This document shows positions 61,858-64,000 of a DNA stretch of 64,000 nt, piece after piece. Position 1 is the first letter of the stretch; the number at the start of each line of letters is the position of its first letter. The stretch covers positions 124,001-188,000 of the forward strand of contig NZ_CVRP01000003.1 in the NCBI RefSeq assembly GCF_001261735.1, given 5' to 3'. A program made the position numbers and the translations under genes. Origin of the DNA: Dysgonomonas sp. BGC7. GTDB lineage: Bacteria > Bacteroidota > Bacteroidia > Bacteroidales > Dysgonomonadaceae. The notes below the pieces were generated by a model. The model was given only the letters and a program-made list of their open reading frames with translations. It made no database searches and was not told the origin of the DNA.

Positions 61858-63024
61858 ATGGACTTACCTATCTACAACTGCATTATCGACGACAACGAAG
61901 ACGAACTGACAGGCATACTTGCCATTTCGTTTGTAGACTCTCCGGCCAATGAGGTCGACTTCGTAGCATTGCAAGGCGAAACAGCCATACAACTCTCGCG
62001 AGACGAAAAAAAACAAATACTCACAGGAGTGGTGCTAAAGCCTGAACAGCTCATCTATCGCAACAGCCCTCAATTGGGCGATTACTATATTCGCTTTTCG
62101 GCTGAACAGATAGAAAAAATTGCACAAAAAATGATGCGCACAGGCATTGCCTTGCACAACACCACACATCAGCACCAAAACAAACTATCGGGTAACTATC
62201 TCACTGAATTGTGGATAGTAACCGATCCCCAGACCGACAAATCGAAAGCATTAGGATTCGAAAACCTTCCCAAAGGGACCTTGATGTGCAGCTACAAGGT
62301 TGGCGACAGAGAATATTGGAACACAGAGGTGATGACCGGCCACGTCAGAGGCTTCTCTTTGGAAGGTTTTTTCAATCAATTGCCCGAAATAACAAAACCC
62401 AAAAATCAAAACAATGTGAAAATGAACAAGAAGAAACCCAGACAAACATTGCTCGGACGCATTGCCCGCATCTTGCTCGACATCGAAGACGTCAAGAAGG
62501 CTGATGTGACTGCAAGCGGAACTCCTTACGTGGTCTTTGTGCTGGCAGACGGTACAGAAGCCAACGTGGACGAAGACGGATTTGCCACACTGGATGGTGA
62601 ACAGATGCCTGCCGGCGAACATCAGTTGGCAAATGGCAACCTGCTTGTAATAGACGAACAAGGGCAGTTTGTAGAAACCCGCGAAGCATCCGAAAACAAA
62701 ACTAAGCCCGAAGATGCCAAAGCCCCGCAAACACTGCGCAGTAACAGAGCTAAAACAAAACTGGCAGGATTCGATCCCAAAACAGCCGAAGCACTGAAAG
62801 CCAAGATCGGCGAAATGCAGCAGACCATCGATCAACTGACAACTGCTTTGGGCGAAGCACAATCTATGCTCGAAGACACCAAAGGGCAGGTGGAAGAAAT
62901 GCGTCGTAAAACGCCTTCGGCTCGTCCGGCAGTACAACTCTCGGCATCTAAAGATGCAAGCGAAATGACAACCGCCGAACGCATGGCAATGGCTCTTAAC
63001 CAAACTATCAACAGAAGAAAATAG
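61858..63024 (+). CDS. XkdF-like phage head protease with scaffold-like tail
   Basis: The 388-residue protein has an N-terminal prohead-protease-like domain (residues 1-185): ILAISFVDSPANEVDFVAL, the active-site-like HNTTHQHQNKLSGNYLTELW (about 101-121) and GHVRGFSLEGFF near 161-172. The XkdF-type serine protease domain is followed by an Asp/Glu-rich region and a predicted coiled coil (about 315-355, LKAKIGEMQQTIDQLTTALG). This joins head protease and scaffold in one gene, as in phages of Bacteroidetes. It precedes the capsid gene by 176 bases. Confidence 0.85.
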   Translation: MDLPIYNCIIDDNEDELTGILAISFVDSPANEVDFVALQGETAIQLSRDEKKQILTGVVLKPEQLIYRNSPQLGDYYIRFSAEQIEKIAQKMMRTGIALHNTTHQHQNKLSGNYLTELWIVTDPQTDKSKALGFENLPKGTLMCSYKVGDREYWNTEVMTGHVRGFSLEGFFNQLPEITKPKNQNNVKMNKKKPRQTLLGRIARILLDIEDVKKADVTASGTPYVVFVLADGTEANVDEDGFATLDGEQMPAGEHQLANGNLLVIDEQGQFVETREASENKTKPEDAKAPQTLRSNRAKTKLAGFDPKTAEALKAKIGEMQQTIDQLTTALGEAQSMLEDTKGQVEEMRRKTPSARPAVQLSASKDASEMTTAERMAMALNQTINRRK

Positions 63025-63038
63025 AGGGCCCCACCCTG

Positions 63039-63186
63039 CCTCCCCAAAGGGGAGGAGCACTGAGAGAGCACTTATTTGCAAATCATTTATTTATACAATT
63101 TATTATTCAATCAATAATTAACTCACCCCTTATCGTTTTTTTCCATGACAATGGATTCCTCCCTTTTGGGGAGGCTAGGAGGGGCT
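63039..63186. repeat. Inverted pair of small G/C-rich palindromes between phage head genes
   Basis: CCTCCCCAAAGGGGAGG (63039-63055) and CCTCCCTTTTGGGGAGG (63158-63174) are two copies of one palindrome in inverted orientation, each next to CCCTG or CTAGGAGGGGCT. They are a different family from the RAYT-linked repeats. Confidence 0.7.
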
Positions 63187-63199
63187 AATTTTAACAATT

Positions 63200-64000
63200 A
63201 TGGCAAACATGTACGACATTTCAGCACTGAGCTACCAGCCTTCTTCCAACATGGATTGGTTTACAAAAGCCGTGTTTGGCGGAAAGCTTATCGAGAAAGG
63301 CAAGATTACGCCTATTATCGGAGTAAAAGAATCGACACAATTAAACCTTATCGACCTTGCAGGAAATATCCTTCAGGCAGATAGCCGCGACTGCTCATGG
63401 ACTCCGCAGCAGATAGCCAAACTGAGCGAAAAGGAACTGAAGGTGAAAACCTACAAAATCAATCTTGAGCAATGTCTCGACGATCTTGAGCGCAAACGCA
63501 CCATCTGGATGATGGGACCCGGAGCCAAAAATCAGGAATTGCCCGACACTCTCGAAGAAGCTACAATGGCTCTACTGGCCAACGAACTGAGCAGCGAGAT
63601 AGAAACAAAAATATTCAAAGGCGACAGCTCGGCCGATGCCAACGACTTCGATGGTGTTATCAAAGTACTGACCGACAGTGCAGATGCGATCAAAGTAACA
63701 GGCATAGCCCTTACCAAAGACAATGTGTTGGGCGAAATAGGAAAAGCATTTGCCGCATTGCCCGACGATGTAGCAGCAGCCGGATTGGAAAAACAGAGCC
63801 TCAATGTGTACGTTTCTTACGCTACACTGATGAAAGTAAAAATCGCTTTGGGAGGTGTATTCGGTTCAAACGTGGTGGTAAATCCAAACTTCATTGTAGA
63901 AAACGATGTAGTAAAATACTTAGGTGCCGAAATAGTAGCCGTAAAAGGATTGGCAGACAGCGACATGATTGTTGCCGAAGCATCTAACTTCCTATTAGGA
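63200..64000 (+). CDS. Phage major capsid protein candidate, 3'-truncated by the window
   Basis: An open frame from ATG 63200 runs to the end with no stop (267 codons): MANMYDISALSYQPSSNMDW... The sequence, with TKAVFGGKLIEKGKITPIIG, EKELKVKTYKINLEQCLDDL, RKRTIWMMGPGAKNQELPDT and a later GVFGSNVVVNPNFIVENDVV, fits the major capsid proteins of Bacteroidetes phages that follow XkdF-like genes. It is absent as a closed ORF only because it crosses the window edge. The role is inferred from gene order and composition. Confidence 0.75.
   Translation, partial: MANMYDISALSYQPSSNMDWFTKAVFGGKLIEKGKITPIIGVKESTQLNLIDLAGNILQADSRDCSWTPQQIAKLSEKELKVKTYKINLEQCLDDLERKRTIWMMGPGAKNQELPDTLEEATMALLANELSSEIETKIFKGDSSADANDFDGVIKVLTDSADAIKVTGIALTKDNVLGEIGKAFAALPDDVAAAGLEKQSLNVYVSYATLMKVKIALGGVFGSNVVVNPNFIVENDVVKYLGAEIVAVKGLADSDMIVAEASNFLLG

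Noticed and set aside
61680-61952. 90-codon plus-strand frame overlapping the XkdF gene
   Set aside because: It overlaps the start of the protease gene in another frame and has no motif; shadow.
62251-63081. 276-codon minus-strand frame opposite the XkdF gene
   Set aside because: Antisense to a recognised phage gene, with Cys/Phe-rich shadow composition.
1-64000. tRNA, rRNA or CRISPR elements
   Set aside because: No tRNA TPsiC arm, rRNA core or regularly spaced direct repeats were seen when scanning; the repeat families found are palindromic REP-like elements instead.

Overview
The window looks like Bacteroidales chromosome, most likely a Dysgonomonas-like or related member of that order; genus is a low-confidence guess. 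Evidence: about 40% GC by eye, almost no Shine-Dalgarno sequences, many -7 boxes of the Bacteroidetes form TAnnTTTG, a long-form NusB, a type IX secretion tail, a MACPF lipoprotein of the kind found in gut Bacteroidales, and the gene order nusB-yajC-ybbR-coaE. No rRNA, tRNA or CRISPR array was seen.

Layout. 1-12.4 kb: a 5'-truncated OmpA/TPR-type protein, a DUF4954 beta-helix protein, ribosomal protein L31 type B, a family 90 glycosyltransferase, a lactonase-like lipoprotein, a housekeeping ABC-F ATPase, a small lipoprotein, then pfkA, ispH and cmk on the minus strand. 12.5-18.7 kb: a dense plus-strand run nusB, yajC, ybbR, coaE, carbonic anhydrase and a zinc-type ABC importer (binding protein and ATPase, no permease), then an alpha/beta hydrolase. 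19-23 kb: a small orphan gene, a second hydrolase, a tandem universal stress protein and a protoporphyrinogen-oxidase-like flavoprotein.

23.1-32.7 kb is the most interesting operon: SWIM zinc-finger protein, HEAT-like protein, MoxR AAA+ ATPase, DUF5682 protein with TraB/ChaN-like motifs, and a CoxE-type vWA protein. A REP-associated tyrosine transposase (RAYT) sits between MoxR and DUF5682, and a TonB-C protein sits between DUF5682 and vWA. The pairing of MoxR with a MIDAS vWA protein suggests a chaperone-like machine whose substrate is unknown. REP-like repeats that match sequence inside the RAYT gene are scattered from 26 to 47 kb and perhaps at 57.6 kb.

32.8-48.6 kb: ordinary metabolic and stress genes (TIGR01777 epimerase, DUF2461, MaoC, YjbR, threonine aldolase, SRPBCC/VOC cluster, AlkD, DUF3307-SatD, Crp/Fnr) surround a minus-strand phage-like module (S24 repressor, sigma-like protein, DnaC-like ATPase, DnaD-like initiator). 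Two loci here, at about 37.8 and 41.3 kb, share a 12-bp hairpin with compensatory changes and the same loop; they are candidate small RNAs.

48.7-64 kb: a lone phage portal gene, a TPR protein, a second ABC-F gene with a long leader and tiny upstream ORF, a nucleotidyltransferase-GHMP kinase fusion, and then a secretion-rich island: T9SS cargo, outer-membrane beta-barrel, two tandem metzincin-like proteins lacking the Met-turn methionine, a MACPF lipoprotein with three C-terminal repeats, and a membrane protein. The window ends in phage head genes (XkdF-like protease/scaffold and a partial capsid gene), 12 kb away from the portal gene, so the phage genes look dispersed or domesticated.
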